The notes: generated by a model from the sequence alone, not told the origin. A DNA stretch of 64,000 nucleotides from Siphonodentalium dalli (GCA_032622095.1 CP136064.1:218812205-218876204); one strand, 5' to 3'; counted from the first letter of the stretch, positions 10,910 to 22,663 are shown. A program made the numbers and translations.

Positions 10910-11620
10910 TATCGATACACGAGGATGCCAATTTATAAGATATATTTAGCAGAGATATTTGACGCCAGTTTTTAAGGTAATTCCTTGGTTTGTCACCTTT
11001 AAAGTGATACTACCCTGTTTCTGTGTGGTTGAGAGTTCCCCGTTGATCAAGGTACGATTAAGGACAAAGATACTTAGATCTTTCCAGAAAAATTCAACCA
11101 TTAAGACCAGGTGACTTTCATTTCTTCATTTTTTTCAATGGGATGTTTCCGTCAATTCGGATAAAGAAATTTCGCCTTCAATGGAGAGTGATTAGGTCGG
11201 AGAAAGGGGAGGCACTCTAATATCAGATAAATTCGAAGTAGTGTTAATGTTCCTGTTTTGTGTGTAATTTTTTTTTCATAGAATGCTTTGGTTTCTTCGC
11301 TTATTTCCGCCGATTCCGTGATTTAATTATTGTTACTGTCTCTTATCACATTTATTGATTTGGATAAGCGTTGCCGTTTTTCGAGATTTAAGAAGTATTT
11401 TGTCGGTTTTTCGCCATCTTTAATATATTTAAGCTTCTGTTCGCGTCATAATACCTTCTATTTTATCTTTTCTAATAGCCTGTAGTTTTATTTCTATTCT
11501 TTCAACTCGTCTAAACAATAATTTGGTTTGGTACCGTCTGATGCCAATAGGTCGGTGTCGGAAACATGCCATGATTTGATTATAATCTTTCATGATTTCA
11601 GCGTTATAATTCCAACCCAC
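10910..11620 (-). pseudogene. LINE A ORF2 linker and first RT blocks
   Basis: Minus-strand frames give KDYNQIMACFRHRP, ERIEIKLQAIRKDKIEG, DGEKPTKYFLNLEKRQ, KSPGLNG, then RNYLKNWRQISLLNISYKLA. The DGEKxTKYFxNLEKR and NWRxISLLN blocks are diagnostic for the linker and RT finger domain of L1/Tx1-like LINEs. Stops and frame changes interrupt it. The endonuclease domain was not recognised upstream. Confidence 0.8.
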
Positions 11621-12035
11621 CCTTCATATCTAACGCCATATAAATTGTATGCATCTATATTTGTCCCACAAAGCGAAACGTGGGCGGATAGTGTGGTGCA
11701 TATCCTGATATAATTGTGTGGTAGTCTTCGGTGTGATTAAGCAGAATGGGGATCGTGTGTATTGGTGTGATGCGTCTTGGCATCTCATCAATGACATCCA
11801 GCAACAATTCAGTACACACCAGCATCTGGATATAACTCGTCCATAACATATACGAATGTGTTGATCGAATCAGTAATTAGACACAATACCCATATAAGGG
11901 GTGCTTTATTGAAGTGCATGCATGGTGTTCATTGCAGATGATGCTGTTAAATTGAGATGGTTGGGGACGAGGGATGAGGTATTCTACCCGTGTTGCCTGT
12001 GGGATAAGACGTACACGTGTGAGCATACAGTCCGG
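11621..12035. other. No gene recognised
   Basis: May include decayed LINE A 5' sequence, but I could not identify endonuclease motifs. Confidence 0.4.
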
Positions 12036-12260
12036 TTAAAGGTACCCAATCCGATTAGGCATCCCTAAATTACTATTTCTTTGGCATCGGGGGTAAAAAA
12101 TATTTGATTCGAGTCGAGGAACCCACCCTTCAAAACTCAGAGTGATCAGATATCGATTTTTGAAATGTGTTAATATTTGGAGATGTGGGCCACTTCCACG
12201 TCTCAAACGGACAATTTACGGAAAATTTCGGGTGTAAGATGGATAACTCTAAAATCAAGT
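12036..12260. mobile_element. Half of the palindromic GGTACTCAATCC MITE
   Basis: It starts TTAAAGGTACCCAATCCGAT and continues with TTACTATTTCTTTGGC and GATTCGAGTCGAGGAACCC, the left arm of the MITE at 48338-48772. The mirror arm is missing. Confidence 0.65.
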
Positions 12261-14078
12261 GGTTAATAATAATGTGTAATTAGAGTATAAATGGTTGATT
12301 CAGCTGAATTAAAACTTTGGCCGGGTATTCATTTTTTAAATTTTTTTATTTATTGATTAAGAAGATTCACAACAAAGAAAGAGACAAAATACATTCACTC
12401 ATTCATGCTATCAGTCCAAGACATTGAAGGGTTTTGCTCTTCCATGCCCTGGCCTACTTTCTTACCTGTGACATGCAATTAGACAATATTTAAAGCCACA
12501 TAATGAGTAAGGACACTTTTAACAATCATCGTTCAACTTAAAAGCAAGACCAATAACCGATACTAGGTAATACCTTGATATATTTTGCCTGAAATGGAAT
12601 TTCTTTAGCAACAACAATGGTGATAAAAAAACAATAGATATTTTTTTGTCTTCAGAATAACTTTAAATTTCCATTATTAACCGGCTAAAGTGGTCGATGA
12701 TGTGTAATATTTAAGGTTTGCAGATTCAATGTTCCAAACACTATGTGCAGCTTTAATTGATTTAAGTTCTGAATTTAACATAAACAGTATAATTGGTAAA
12801 TTTAACCATATTGAGACCGTATTGTAAATATTGCATGGTTCGACAGCAAACGGGAAAAATACACAACGCTCGCTTGGATTGCGTTTGGGACTGTGACTGA
12901 AAATATGTTGTTGTGATGTGGTTAAGCATACCATGTATATATATTGACGTTCTTGCTGAATTCGCCGGGTATTATGCAAGGAAAGGGCAGATGTTAATAG
13001 AGATGTTGCCCCAAAGCAAATGCCTATATAATGTTTTCTCCCACCCATCCCCAACACCACGTTTTGCCGGCAGAGCTGGACAAGCGGCAGAAAGCCATTT
13101 CTGACATTGCAAACGAATTGCAATTGACAGGAACGGATACATCAAAAACAAATTCAAAGTCAATTTCAAAGTCAAAACAATATTGAACATTTTTAGACAA
13201 AGGTATACCATCCATGAAAGATATACATGATAGTTTTGATACAATTGCGTACATGTACATATGCCTAATGCTGCCTTATTATAGTAGTACGAACCCCCGA
13301 CGAAATCATAATCGAATGAATAGGCTGTCCACGTTCTTGTCGAGCCCGATTTCTGCACTAATACGATTTAAAGCGTGGTCGTGCGAACGTTAACTTAGCT
13401 AACTCATCACGAATGCGCCTGGTCTGTCGTGCTAAATTTTGTTTGTATTAGGAACTAAAATTGCGGGATGTATGCGTATAATTATGTCGATCGCAGTCTC
13501 CGTCTCTGTTGCTTCGGGGCATTCCAGCTCGAACGAATTGTCGGATGGCACAATATTTCCTTATAATGAAATGCAAAGAACAATTGATCTAGTCTTCCAA
13601 GCGAACTTACGCTAATTTTGAAAACGTTTCTGAGCCTATTGTATGCAACTAAACAGCAAAAGAAATGGTTTATCAGACGACTATTAACCAATATAACGAA
13701 CAGTTATGCATATGGAAATTCGCAACATTCTCCCAGTCCTGATAGAGCATGCAGGACCATACACATATTGTCAATATGGCGTGTGTGGATAGAACATTCA
13801 CGCTCACATGCTGCTTTATCTTGAATATCTCGGCTATGAACGACAGGGCTGACAAATCCGTCAGCAGTTTGGTTGGACAATTCACCTTTGTCGTTTGCCA
13901 TCCGCTTTTTGTAAAGTGCCAAAGTCTTTCGGGAACCAACCCATCCATAAAAACCATCCATAAAAATTGTGTAGCTGATGTGCGCACAAACACAAATGTA
14001 AAGCATATTCTAGGACAGCAGGATTATATAGTGGAAAAGTCAATTTATTTTATTAAATACCCTCACGTACTAGTTCAA
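12261..14078. other. No gene recognised
   Basis: Several overlapping open frames of 60-148 codons exist on both strands around 12.7-14.0 kb. None shows a domain, splice context or signal that I can name, and they shadow each other. Confidence 0.4.
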
Positions 14079-14399
14079 GGGACGTAGCTAGAGGGTTCCC
14101 ATGGGGGTGCACCTTCAAATTCCGTCCATATACACCCACCCCATTGAACCAAACATCAAACTCACAGGTTCGCACAATTCCATTTGCACCCCTTGGAAAT
14201 ATCCAACCTGACACACCCTAAAATTGGAAAATTACCAACTATTACTGGTTGGAAAATAAAACAATGAGAACAATTCCAACCTATATATGGTGTCAAATTA
14301 ATGTTCAACTAATGTTGTGTCAGGCATGAAATTTCCAACTCTTGGAAATTAACCGAAGTTCGGGGGAGACACCCCAAGCAACCCCTGTCGCCACGTCCC
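14079..14399. mobile_element. MITE with GGGACGT ends and TCAA duplication
   Basis: Ends GGGACGTAGCTAGAGGGTT and, on the reverse strand, GGGACGTGGCGACAGGGGTT. TCAA flanks both sides (14075-14078 and 14400-14403). Degenerate relatives occur near 28.07, 29.43 and 41.33-41.46 kb. No coding content. Confidence 0.65.
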
Positions 14400-14659
14400 T
14401 CAACTGACAAGTTTCGTGTGTTCTCTACAACCTCTTTGGAATTTGATTCAGGAGATCTAGATCGAGCTGTTAGAAATGTTTACCCTCATAAATAAAGACA
14501 CTTTAACTTGAATAAAAAGATGCGATTAATTCGGTGCCATGTATATACATATAAAAGAAAAGCATGAACATTATAAATATAAGATACAAATTATACTTGT
14601 GTCAAATACATGAGCCATGTTGACGCTGGGAGAACATTAAACCAAGTATCGGCGACCAT

Positions 14660-14872
14660 GTGGATTTAGCCCCGCCCCGTAATCGGTTTCGGATTCTGAA
14701 TCCAAATTCTCCCACGAAATAACGACTCCGTGAATCATCGGATCATCAGACAGACGCTCGTGCGCGGAGATTGGTGAATGGCTCTGTGACATTGGATTGC
14801 GTTGATTGTTGTTTTTCGTCCATTTGCTTGGACCCTGCTGTAGTGTGTGCATCGCCCATCGGTGGAATCAAG
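14660..14872 (+). promoter_or_regulatory. Possible promoter/5' UTR exon of the helicase gene
   Basis: This island is richer in G+C than its surroundings, has a GC-box-like CCCCGCCCC near 14670, and ends in a good splice donor, TCAA|GTAAGTG at 14872/14873. The next good plus-strand acceptor is at 16143, at the first helicase exon. I infer a non-coding first exon. A 71-codon frame on the opposite strand (14637-14852) could instead be the real signal. Confidence 0.3.
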
Positions 14873-16143
14873 TAAGTGTTCTGTCGTGTCATATTCAATT
14901 GTGCCTTGTATTCTGATCACGCAGTTGTTCTATATATGTTTAAGGGCTCTGAGGACCCAATTTTCCCAATTTTCAGGATATTCCAAACTCGGCTTTACCA
15001 AGTTTTTCAGAACTGCCAGCTCACATGTCAGATCTATAGATCAAATAAAGTATATACGTGGATGCTACCACAGTCCTAGGAATCACTGTCCATGTAATAT
15101 TAAATTTGATTAAAATATAATAAATAGATCTAGATACATTACCTCTACTATACAGATAACAGGTACAGTTGGGCAACTTCAGATTTTGTTATTATGTAAA
15201 CCATCATCGCATTGGCTAGAGACCACCCCCTGTGCTCTATCACTAAAACGAACAATTGGATTTTTCGTTCGAAAAAATAGCATTTATCTCCCCACAATCG
15301 ACATGTGACAATTAAGTTAATTGTTCTTAATGCCCTCGTTGGGTCATATCAACTCTACCTGGTCTGAGTTGTACATAAATCGTGATTTTCCATCCAAATA
15401 TCAGCATAAATTCACATTTATGGAATTGTTGAAAATCATTTTTATGACGCACATCAACTTCAGGAAGTGGACCTCTCTTCAGTTCCTTATTAACAGTTCC
15501 TTAAAGCGAATTCGCAATATCGTTTCTCCAAGTTTTCCCAGCGTATCCCAACATTTGACTAAAATACGAAACGGATCCCGGACATCTCATGTTGAAATGG
15601 TGATATCGGGTTGATAATTAAAATTCGAATGGTGTTTTTTATTCAATTCAAAACATATAAATTTGTTTATCCGACCATCGCGATGTTCTTATTTGCCAAG
15701 TCCTGTAAAATCCAGCCTTGCATGGTTCCTAGCACATAACAATCACAGATACAGAGATCTTGTTAGGCCAATATAAATAAATTGCTGGACTTACATTCAA
15801 CTTTATTTTCAAATGGGGCGGAAGGGCGAGTATTTTATTAGTTTTATTTATATTATTCTTCCAAACATAAATTTCGGGCATAAGAGAGAAATTTACATAA
15901 AAGATATGCAAATAAAAAATCATTTAGGAGGGTACTAAAATAGGGTCGGCATCGTATGTTAATCTCGATTTTTTTTATTTGCCTTATTCGTGTCTTCTTT
16001 CTTTTTTTAGTACACCCCAGTATGAAAGTTGTTCATTGACCCTATGATTACACAAGCGTGCATTAACACTAATTACCTCATTCCACGTGACATGATTGAC
16101 CATTTGGGCGCGTGTTTCTTCGCCACATCACCATTTCTCTCAG
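14873..16143. other. Putative first intron; TTAA-element end at 14940
   Basis: Near 14940 lies TTTAAGGGCTCTGAGGACCC, which matches the terminus of the TTAA element at 51133-52102. Its partner end was not found here. The rest shows no gene. Confidence 0.4.
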
Positions 16144-16265
16144 ATATGCTCTCAAGTTGAAATGAATCTCAACAAACAACAGGCGTATTGTTTACACCAA
16201 GTTCTAAATGGGCATAACATAATTGTTACGGGCCAATGTGGGACAGGAAAGACGTTTTTGCTTAG
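16144..16265 (+). CDS. Helicase exon 1 (Walker A)
   Basis: The reading frame includes MNLNKQQAYCLHQVLNGHN followed by IIVTGQCGTGKTFLLR. GQCGTGKT is the ATP-binding P-loop, and the preceding NxxQ-like stretch corresponds to the Q motif of PIF1 helicases. The donor is CTTAG|GTAAGT. ATG at 16162 is the first Met. The frame is open upstream to an acceptor-like TTTCTCTCAG at 16143, so the exon may be spliced at its 5' side too. It ends in phase 2, and the arginine codon is completed by the first base of the exon at 39002. Confidence 0.8.
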
Positions 16266-16859
16266 GTAAGTTAAAATTTGCTTATTTATTATTACATCGC
16301 TGTTTACTATCGCAAAACTATATATATATAGTTGGTCGGTAATAGGGTAGGATGCAGACAGGTCGCGTGTGTGCTTGTGGCGTATGCACAACGCGTAGAA
16401 CACCCTGCTTTCCCGTGCGATACATAATGAGAGTAGTTTGTTTCGCGCCCGAGATGGTCGAACAGATCGAGACCGTCACCACAACTTTGGAGTTTGTAAT
16501 GATACCCGGGAAGATTTGAAAGGGCCGTTGGCCCTCCCATACAACCCACTTTTGAATGCCGTATATAATTCCGATGAAGAGCGCTTGTATTGTTTGTGAG
16601 ATTGATACATATATACCCATGCACAGTATGTGTTAGCCTATACTGCGCATGAGACGGATGCCACCAAAGCAAGAAGCAATGCCCCACGTCCATTTAGAAC
16701 CACGACCGGCGGATAAAACCTTGATTAATCCGTGTGAGTTTTGTCCGTTGCTATATATATTGTTTCCAGTTGTGAAGAGAGAAGAGAGTAGGAGGGCGCG
16801 AAGCGCCCGGATTGGTCGCAAAGATCGAGAGATCTTCTCCTTCACCCCACGGTTGTTGT

Positions 16860-17314
16860 TGTTTGAGGATATTGAACATAGAAAACATCATGTCTGAACA
16901 CGGCAAAAGTTGAGTTGAATTGGTTGCTGTATGGGGAAGAGCCAACGAGCTTTAATATTTTATATTTTATATGTCTATATTTTAATATCCTTTCTGTTTA
17001 TGGGAGGCTTCTGACTATTTTAGCAGCATACCCACCGGGAAAGTCATCCGTGCTTTAATGCCTCCTATCTATAGACTGGACATGCACATTGTTCGCGAGT
17101 ACAATTTGGCACCTATGGTCAACACATCGCGGGGAGGGACACACAGAGCCAAATTCACGGCCCATATTTCGCGCGTTGATATAAACAATATAACAATTAA
17201 TATAACATTCATGATGAAAACTTTGATATAACATTTAATATCACATTTATTAATATAACATTAATACACCATCAACCAAACGACCTGAATTAAAGACATA
17301 ATGCACTTATTCGG
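16860..17314. other. Intron sequence; decayed repeat copy
   Basis: At 17073-17170 there is an old relative of the G+C-rich unit seen at 21.43 and 23.05 kb (CACATCGCGGGGAGGG versus CACACCTCGCGGGG). Otherwise nothing was recognised. Confidence 0.4.
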
Positions 17315-17640
17315 TGTGAAACACTGATCAGTTAGTACTCAGGCATTATGTCAACTAGATGAATGTGTCATTCTGCTAACATCACGGAAAGTCTCCATAG
17401 AAAACATCATCTGAAATATATACGTTCAATTACAAATATTTACAATTCGATCCGGGACGCAACAGTTTCCGCCATTATGAAACGAAAACTATTTCGACAT
17501 CGAGAGTCCCTGCATTTTATTTAACGTTGTGTGTTGTGTTGTTAGTCTGGATATAATTTGTTTATACAATAACTACATTCAGCAAGATTATCCCCAGTTC
17601 TATTTTATCACTCAATCGGAGTGTTTCACATCACTTTAGG
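17315..17640 (+). repeat. Dispersed repeat R1, forward copy
   Basis: Starts TGTGAAACACTGATCAGTTAG and ends GAGTGTTTCACATCACTTTA, giving an inverted TGTGAAACAC pair. Closest relatives in the window are at 39.94-40.30 kb (forward) and 4.30-4.65 kb (reverse). Confidence 0.65.
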
Positions 17641-17992
17641 GGACAAGAGAGATGTGGCACATATGCGTTGTGTACTTTCGCAATCTAAAATATTATACAT
17701 GTACATGTATAGTTTAATTATACGACTGCATGGATGTCCGCAATACACAACGTCCACATTTTCCATTTTGTGAACGTACACTAAGTCGTTTTAAATTTTA
17801 TCTGTTACTCCACCTGACATATTTGTGCGCGCCTGGGATGGTCGAAAAGATCGAGTGATCTTCTCCCCGAAATGTGACATACACAAGCCATGTAAAATGC
17901 AATGTAGTGAGTTTATGGGCGCGATCCGCCCATGATTTTCGAAAAGATCTTCTTTTTCACACCACAAAGTTACCCCACGACAGTTACTATAA

Positions 17993-18775
17993 TTGTGCGC
18001 GGGAACAATGAGATCACGGACGTCGCCGAGAACATCTCGTATTACCAACATAATTATTTAAACTGCTATACAATTTCGCACCCATTTACCCACTACACGA
18101 ATCTACACTTTGCTCCGCTGACGATGGAGTTGTGGACATTTGAGGATAAAACTTATCGTTCTGTATTGCTGCGAAGTATGGGCATATTGTATATTAATAT
18201 TAACAAGTTCGATTCTATTCCATGCGAAATTACACATGTCAAATTTTGTAAATCAGCGTTGGGTTTAAATAGAATGACATCTAACCCCGCGGCAAGGGCA
18301 AACGTTGGTGGGTTTCATATAGCACATGCACGATGCGATAATTAATATTGCAAAATACATGCTTAAACTGTTAGAAAGAAAGTCGATTATGTTAATTCAT
18401 AATTTTGCCCACTGTGCGATGAATATATCATTCCACCGTTTTTGCCAGAAGCTCGTCATATGCCAAAAATATGCCATTTAGAGACTAACATATCGCCCGA
18501 ATAGCTCAATATACAGTGATGCCCAAAGTAATTGACCACTTAACCACAGCACAATGATGTTTATTTTTTCAGGATTTTGTCGGAAATATGGCTTGTTGCG
18601 ATTGGGAGCTTTCCGATAAATGGCAACAAGCCATATTTCCGAATAAATCCTAAACAAATACCCATAATTCTGCTGTTGTTAAGTGGTCAATTACTTTGGG
18701 CATTACTGTAGTCGGGGAAAAATTAGAATGTGTTCATATTCTAAGGCTCAAAAACTAAATATTCGATGACAATAA
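17993..18775 (+). repeat. Segmental duplication, copy 1
   Basis: Aligns to 20785-21215: CGGACGTCGCCGAGAAC, GCGATAATTAATATTG, GAATATATCATTCCACCG and TTCATATTCTAAGGCTC are shared in order. Copy 1 contains an extra internal stretch and a mariner-type MITE at 18514-18708 that copy 2 lacks. Confidence 0.75.
18514..18708. mobile_element. Palindromic Tc1/mariner-type MITE
   Basis: Bracketed by TA (18512-18513, 18709-18710). Ends CAGTGATGCCCAAAGTAATT and AATTACTTTGGGCATTACTG are inverted, and CAGT ends with TA duplication are typical of Tc1/mariner. The body is a near-palindrome around GGAAATATGGCTTGTTGC. Relatives: 33584-33803 and 36264-36464. Confidence 0.85.
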
Positions 18776-18959
18776 GAACAATGGTATTAATAAATTAAGA
18801 ATATATCGTTGTTTCAAAGAACAATAGATATATTGACAATAAAATGTTTATGTTTCATGTCTGAGTCGACGATGGTTGGAATTTTAGATCGAAAATACCT
18901 TCCAATTTTCCAATAGTTTTATTTTTAAAATGCCAAGTCTGACCCGCGACACCATAAAC

Positions 18960-20215
18960 ATACCAGGTGTACGTTTAATATAGGATAGCAAAAAATAATT
19001 ATATAGCACTACACGCACATTCACAGAAAATTTAGATTGCCAAATATCGACGATTAAATGAGAAAGTCTTGACGTATTTGGAATTTTTGTCAGCGTGGCA
19101 CAATTAACAATTATCTTCTCTCATAATTAAGAGTTTCCGTCGCACAAACACGAACAAAAAAATACCCATCAAATATATGTACCACACACAACTATACCAC
19201 AACACCTATATGTTCCCACTCCACCACTACGTCAATTTGTTCCTTTCCCAATGGAGATATTACTGCCAGACATATTGAACAACATCCGATGTGTCAATTC
19301 TGTTATTACTTAGTCCGAAACAAACATCAGATAAACAAATCACAAACGATAATGATTTCGTCAAAGAGTCACTTATTTAATTTAATCGAAAGAATGGCGT
19401 CGTGTGCTGGCAATTATGATAAATATTGTAGTTTAGGCAGTTTATCCGCCGTGGGCGCATCAGCGAGAGATAATGTTTATTCCTCCAACACATGAAGATA
19501 ATATATACATGAGTGAGTTGCACCGTCAATGGCATGACCAGGGATGTACAAACAATAATTATATACATACGTTTACGCGCATTCAAGAATTCCACCTGCA
19601 AGAACATTTATGTTATATAACAATATTGGTGTCAGATAATCCGGATATCAAAATGTGACCGACATATAATAAGGCATAACTATGTTGTTGATAACACGTT
19701 GAGACTTAACATAATTTAATCACACAAGCTTTCCTGTATTCTAGTGGCATTTCGCATACTTTATTACGTAGTATTAGTTCAATTAAAGTACTCAATCCGA
19801 TCAGACAGTCCCCATGTCATCAATATACAACAACATCATTTCTTCAAAATATGCTTATAAACAGTCTCTCACAAGAAGGAGGTAATAAAGAATATATATA
19901 AACCACTGTCAACTGTGATACCAAAGTTTCCAAAACTTGTTTATCCACATTTTATTAAACAAAATAGTGACATATTATCACTTAAGTATCACGTCATTTG
20001 GCCGTATTACCACTTGATTTTAGAGTTATCCATCCTCATCCACGATTTAGTATCCGATGCCTTACGTTTGACCACGTCTTTCTGTGCCAGATATTATTAC
20101 GCATCTCGAGAAATAACAAACATTAAAAATCGAAATCTTAAATCGCTCTGCGCCTTGATGGGTTGGTTCCTCGACTCGAATTAATTTGTTTACCCCCAAA
20201 ATGAAAGTAGCGTCT
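18960..20215. repeat. Diverged third copy of the PHD-gene 3' flank
   Basis: Segments match 52.2-52.95 kb in the same orientation: TATCGACGATTAAATGAGAAAG, GTCAGCGTGGCACAATT and CATAATTAAGAG, then from about 19780 pieces of the GTACTCAATCCGAT MITE (GTACTCAATCCGATCAG, CATCTCGAGAAA, GGTTCCTCGACTCGAATT). About 580 bp of unrelated DNA interrupts it. Confidence 0.6.
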
Positions 20216-20269
20216 GGTCAAAAGAGTACATTTGAAGGCAATCACGAAAAGTTTGTGCCATTAAAACAG

Positions 20270-20640
20270 CCTCAAGGTGTATCATCAATATTCCTCTCAT
20301 ATAGCAAAACAGGTGTGTACGGAAATACCATATTCTAAATGATAGATAACAAGTCACACACACCCATTAAAGATTGTATATATCTTCCTGGGACAACAAC
20401 AACAGAATAAATGTTATGGTCCATTGCTCACACAAAAAAGTCATATATTTAATCATCAGGAAAGTCTGTGGGTTCTGTGAGGTTTCAGCAGCTTGATAAT
20501 TGTGATATGGCGAGACCATGTGTATCAAGCATATTGCAATCTTAGTGATCGATTACTCCATCACAGAAACCAAAGACATCCCTAACGATAAAATATTAAT
20601 GTGTATATTTAAGAGAACCTGGTCAGAAATGTGTTTAAAA
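20270..20640 (+). repeat. Local duplication unit U, copy 1
   Basis: Contains CAGGAAAGTCTGTGGGTTCTG, GAGGTTTCAGCAGCTT and CATCACAGAAACCAAAGACATC. Repeats at about 21630-22000 and 23230-23580, with a partial copy near 21225-21430. It preserves the empty TTAA site of the MITE at 21997-22645. Confidence 0.75.
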
Positions 20641-20784
20641 GCACACACACCCTCCACATTTGTTTTTTTCATTCTGTGAACGTAGACTTAGTCATTTTAA
20701 ATTTTATCCGGTACTCCATGTGACATACACAAGCCACGTCAAAGGCCATTTAAAAGGCTTAACACATATATACGACAGTTACTA

Positions 20785-21215
20785 TACCTGTGCGCGGGAA
20801 CACAGAGCACGGACGTCGCCGAGAACGTCTTCTATTGCCAACATATTTAAACTGCGAAACAATTTCAATTGTAAATTTGCCAATTGTAAATCAGTGTTGG
20901 GTTTTAATAGAATGGCGTCTAACCACGCGACAAGCTTTAAGAGCGGAATTATGTGGATTTCCGGTAGCACATGATGCGATAATTAATATTGTAGCATACA
21001 TGCTTAAACTGTCAGAAAGAAAATTGAGTATGTTAATTCACAATTCTGCCCACTATGCGATGAATATATCATTCCACCGTTTTTGGCAGAAACACTTCAT
21101 ATGCCAAAAATATGCGATTTAGAGACTAACCCATCGCATGAATATCTCAATATAGTCCGGGAAGAATTAAAATGCGTTCATATTCTAAGGCTCAAAAACT
21201 AAATATTCGAAGCCT
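20785..21215 (+). repeat. Segmental duplication, copy 2
   Basis: Partner of 17993-18775. At the place where copy 1 has the mariner MITE this copy reads CTCAATATAGTCCGGG, an intact single TA. Confidence 0.75.
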
Positions 21216-21424
21216 CAAGGTGTAACCTCAGTATTCTTCACTCCTTTGAAATAAGAGAAGAATTGTATTGACATCAACCAAATACGACATCAATTAAGGA
21301 CAAGACTCAATGTGTATCATCAATATTCTTCACTCCTAAAAGGCGTGTACGGAATTACCGTGTACCAAATAATAGATAACAAGGCGCGCATATCCATTAA
21401 AGATTGTCTATCTCTTCCTGGGAC

Positions 21425-21630
21425 TAACTAGACTATAGGATGACTGGGCACAATACATAGTACAATTCTGCACCTAGCCCACACCTCGCGGGGTCGGGCC
21501 CACGCAGACCCAAAATGCCCGGCCCACATTTCGGGCGTTCGCTAGAAATGGCACCATCAGCATGGGTACACGTGGGCGAGAGCGCCAGTGTCACTGTCAG
21601 TACAGAATTGTATTGACATCAACCAAATAC
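21425..21630 (+). repeat. G+C-rich duplicated unit, copy 1
   Basis: GACTATAGGATGACTGGGCAC through ACTGTCAGTACAGAATTG is shared with 23052-23262 at high identity. It is richer in G+C than the surrounding intron (CACACCTCGCGGGGTC, GCCCGGCCCACATTTC). No coding potential was recognised. Confidence 0.75.
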
Positions 21631-22000
21631 GACCTCTAATAAGGGACAAGACTCGATGTGTACCATCAATATTCTTCACTCCTATACATCAAAGCAGGTG
21701 TGTATACGGAAATACCATATACCAAATAATAGATAACAAGGCACGCACATCAATTAAAGATTGTCTATGTCTTCCTGGGACAACAACAACATAACTGTTA
21801 CGGTCCATTGCTCACATAAAGAAGTCATATATTTAATCATCAGGAAAGTCTGTGGGTTCTGTGAGGTTTCAGCAGCTTTATAATTGTGATATGGCGAGCT
21901 CCTCTGTATCTAGCATATTGCCACACTAGTGATCAATTACTCCATCACAGAAACCAAAGACATCCCTAACGATAAAATATAAATGTGCATTTTTAAAGGG
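21630..22000 (+). repeat. Local duplication unit U, copy 2
   Basis: Same order of phrases as copy 1 (GGCACGCACATCAATTAAAG, TCTTCCTGGGACAACAAC, CAGGAAAGTCTGTGGG). Its end is interrupted by the 649-bp TTAA element. Confidence 0.7.
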
Positions 22001-22645
22001 GTACTGTACACATGGATAGACAATTTTTTTTATTTACTCCCATTGAAATAACTTTCAAGTTAGATTGTGTTCGTGTTATATGAGTTTCGTATAAACCTAA
22101 TTTAGCGAAGAAAATATTGATCTTGGAAACAAAAATATTACGATTTCAAACTACGCGCCATGTTTTGACCTTCACCGGTAAAGACTCAGGTGGCGGAAGA
22201 ACCGGAAGTGCATTGTTCACAGCTTCAATTGATGCATCCAATCTCTTCCATCGAACAATCTCACTCCGTATACAAATACTTGACGCTTCATGACTCTTGT
22301 TTCTTTCTCCTTTTTCCGAATCGGTTATATATAGCGGGCCTTTCTTTTGCAGGTAACATGTTATGTTTGCAACTCAATAATGCGTTCGCGAACGGTCGTC
22401 GATAAAAGACACGCAACAGATACTATTTCAAGAACGGTAACTCGTACTGGCATAATTCTCCATTTTATGACTCCAGCCATAAATGAATTTATATTAAATA
22501 ATTCAATTTTACTTTTGTGATAGCTTGTTAACCGGAACGTTTTCAGTAGACATCGTCGACTCAAATTAGTTATTTTAAAATATAATATTGATATTAGATC
22601 GTTATTGTCGCCGGGAATTTATTGAAATTGGTGTACAGTACCCCT
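21997..22645. mobile_element. TTAA element with perfect 15-bp terminal repeats
   Basis: Ends AGGGGTACTGTACAC and GTGTACAGTACCCCT are exact reverse complements, with TTAA at 21993-21996 and 22646-22649. At 649 bp with no credible protein it is a non-autonomous element, likely piggyBac-type by its TTAA duplication. The flank AAGAGAACATGGTCA continues as in unit U copy 1. Confidence 0.85.
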
Positions 22646-22663
22646 TTAAGAGAACATGGTCAT

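Larger units (their letters stand above)
6330..11620 (-). mobile_element. LINE A: Tx1/L1-like non-LTR retrotransposon, interrupted
   Basis: Minus-strand remnants of ORF2 appear in the right order from 11.62 to 6.33 kb: the endonuclease-RT linker, RT block NWRxISLLN, block EDQTGF, motif A (FEKAFD), then after a foreign block motif B (CRQG), motif C (YADD), thumb and C-terminal region. Insertions at 7.83-10.20 kb and 10.34-10.77 kb account for the gaps. Frames are broken by many shifts and stops, so it is dead. Clade is inferred from the motif style (SPYIFLLCAEI, LTPLDRI). Confidence 0.85.
16440..17965 (-). repeat. Copies of a two-hairpin motif (four loci)
   Basis: Around 16440-16490, 16795-16850, 17823-17870 and 17915-17960 the phrase GATGGTCGAA-like + AAGATC..GATCTT recurs. 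At 16820-16835 and 17848-17863 the stem AAGATC/GATCTT has a four-base loop. At 16795-16811 an adjacent GGGCGC/GCGCCC stem is present. The same two-stem arrangement with different stem bases occurs at 38.44, 49.16 and 52.14 kb, where it lies in the 3' region of a retroelement-like unit. Confidence 0.6.

Noticed and set aside
12677-13358. Overlapping frames of 128 and 148 codons
   Set aside because: Several frames overlap on both strands with no motif, splice sites or conservation to point to one.
16649-16897. 82-codon frame MRRMPPKQEAM...
   Set aside because: Runs into the two-hairpin repeat, and no homologous frame is open at other copies.
17932-18345. 137-codon plus-strand frame
   Set aside because: It spans a segmental duplication whose partner at 20785 is not open in the same frame.
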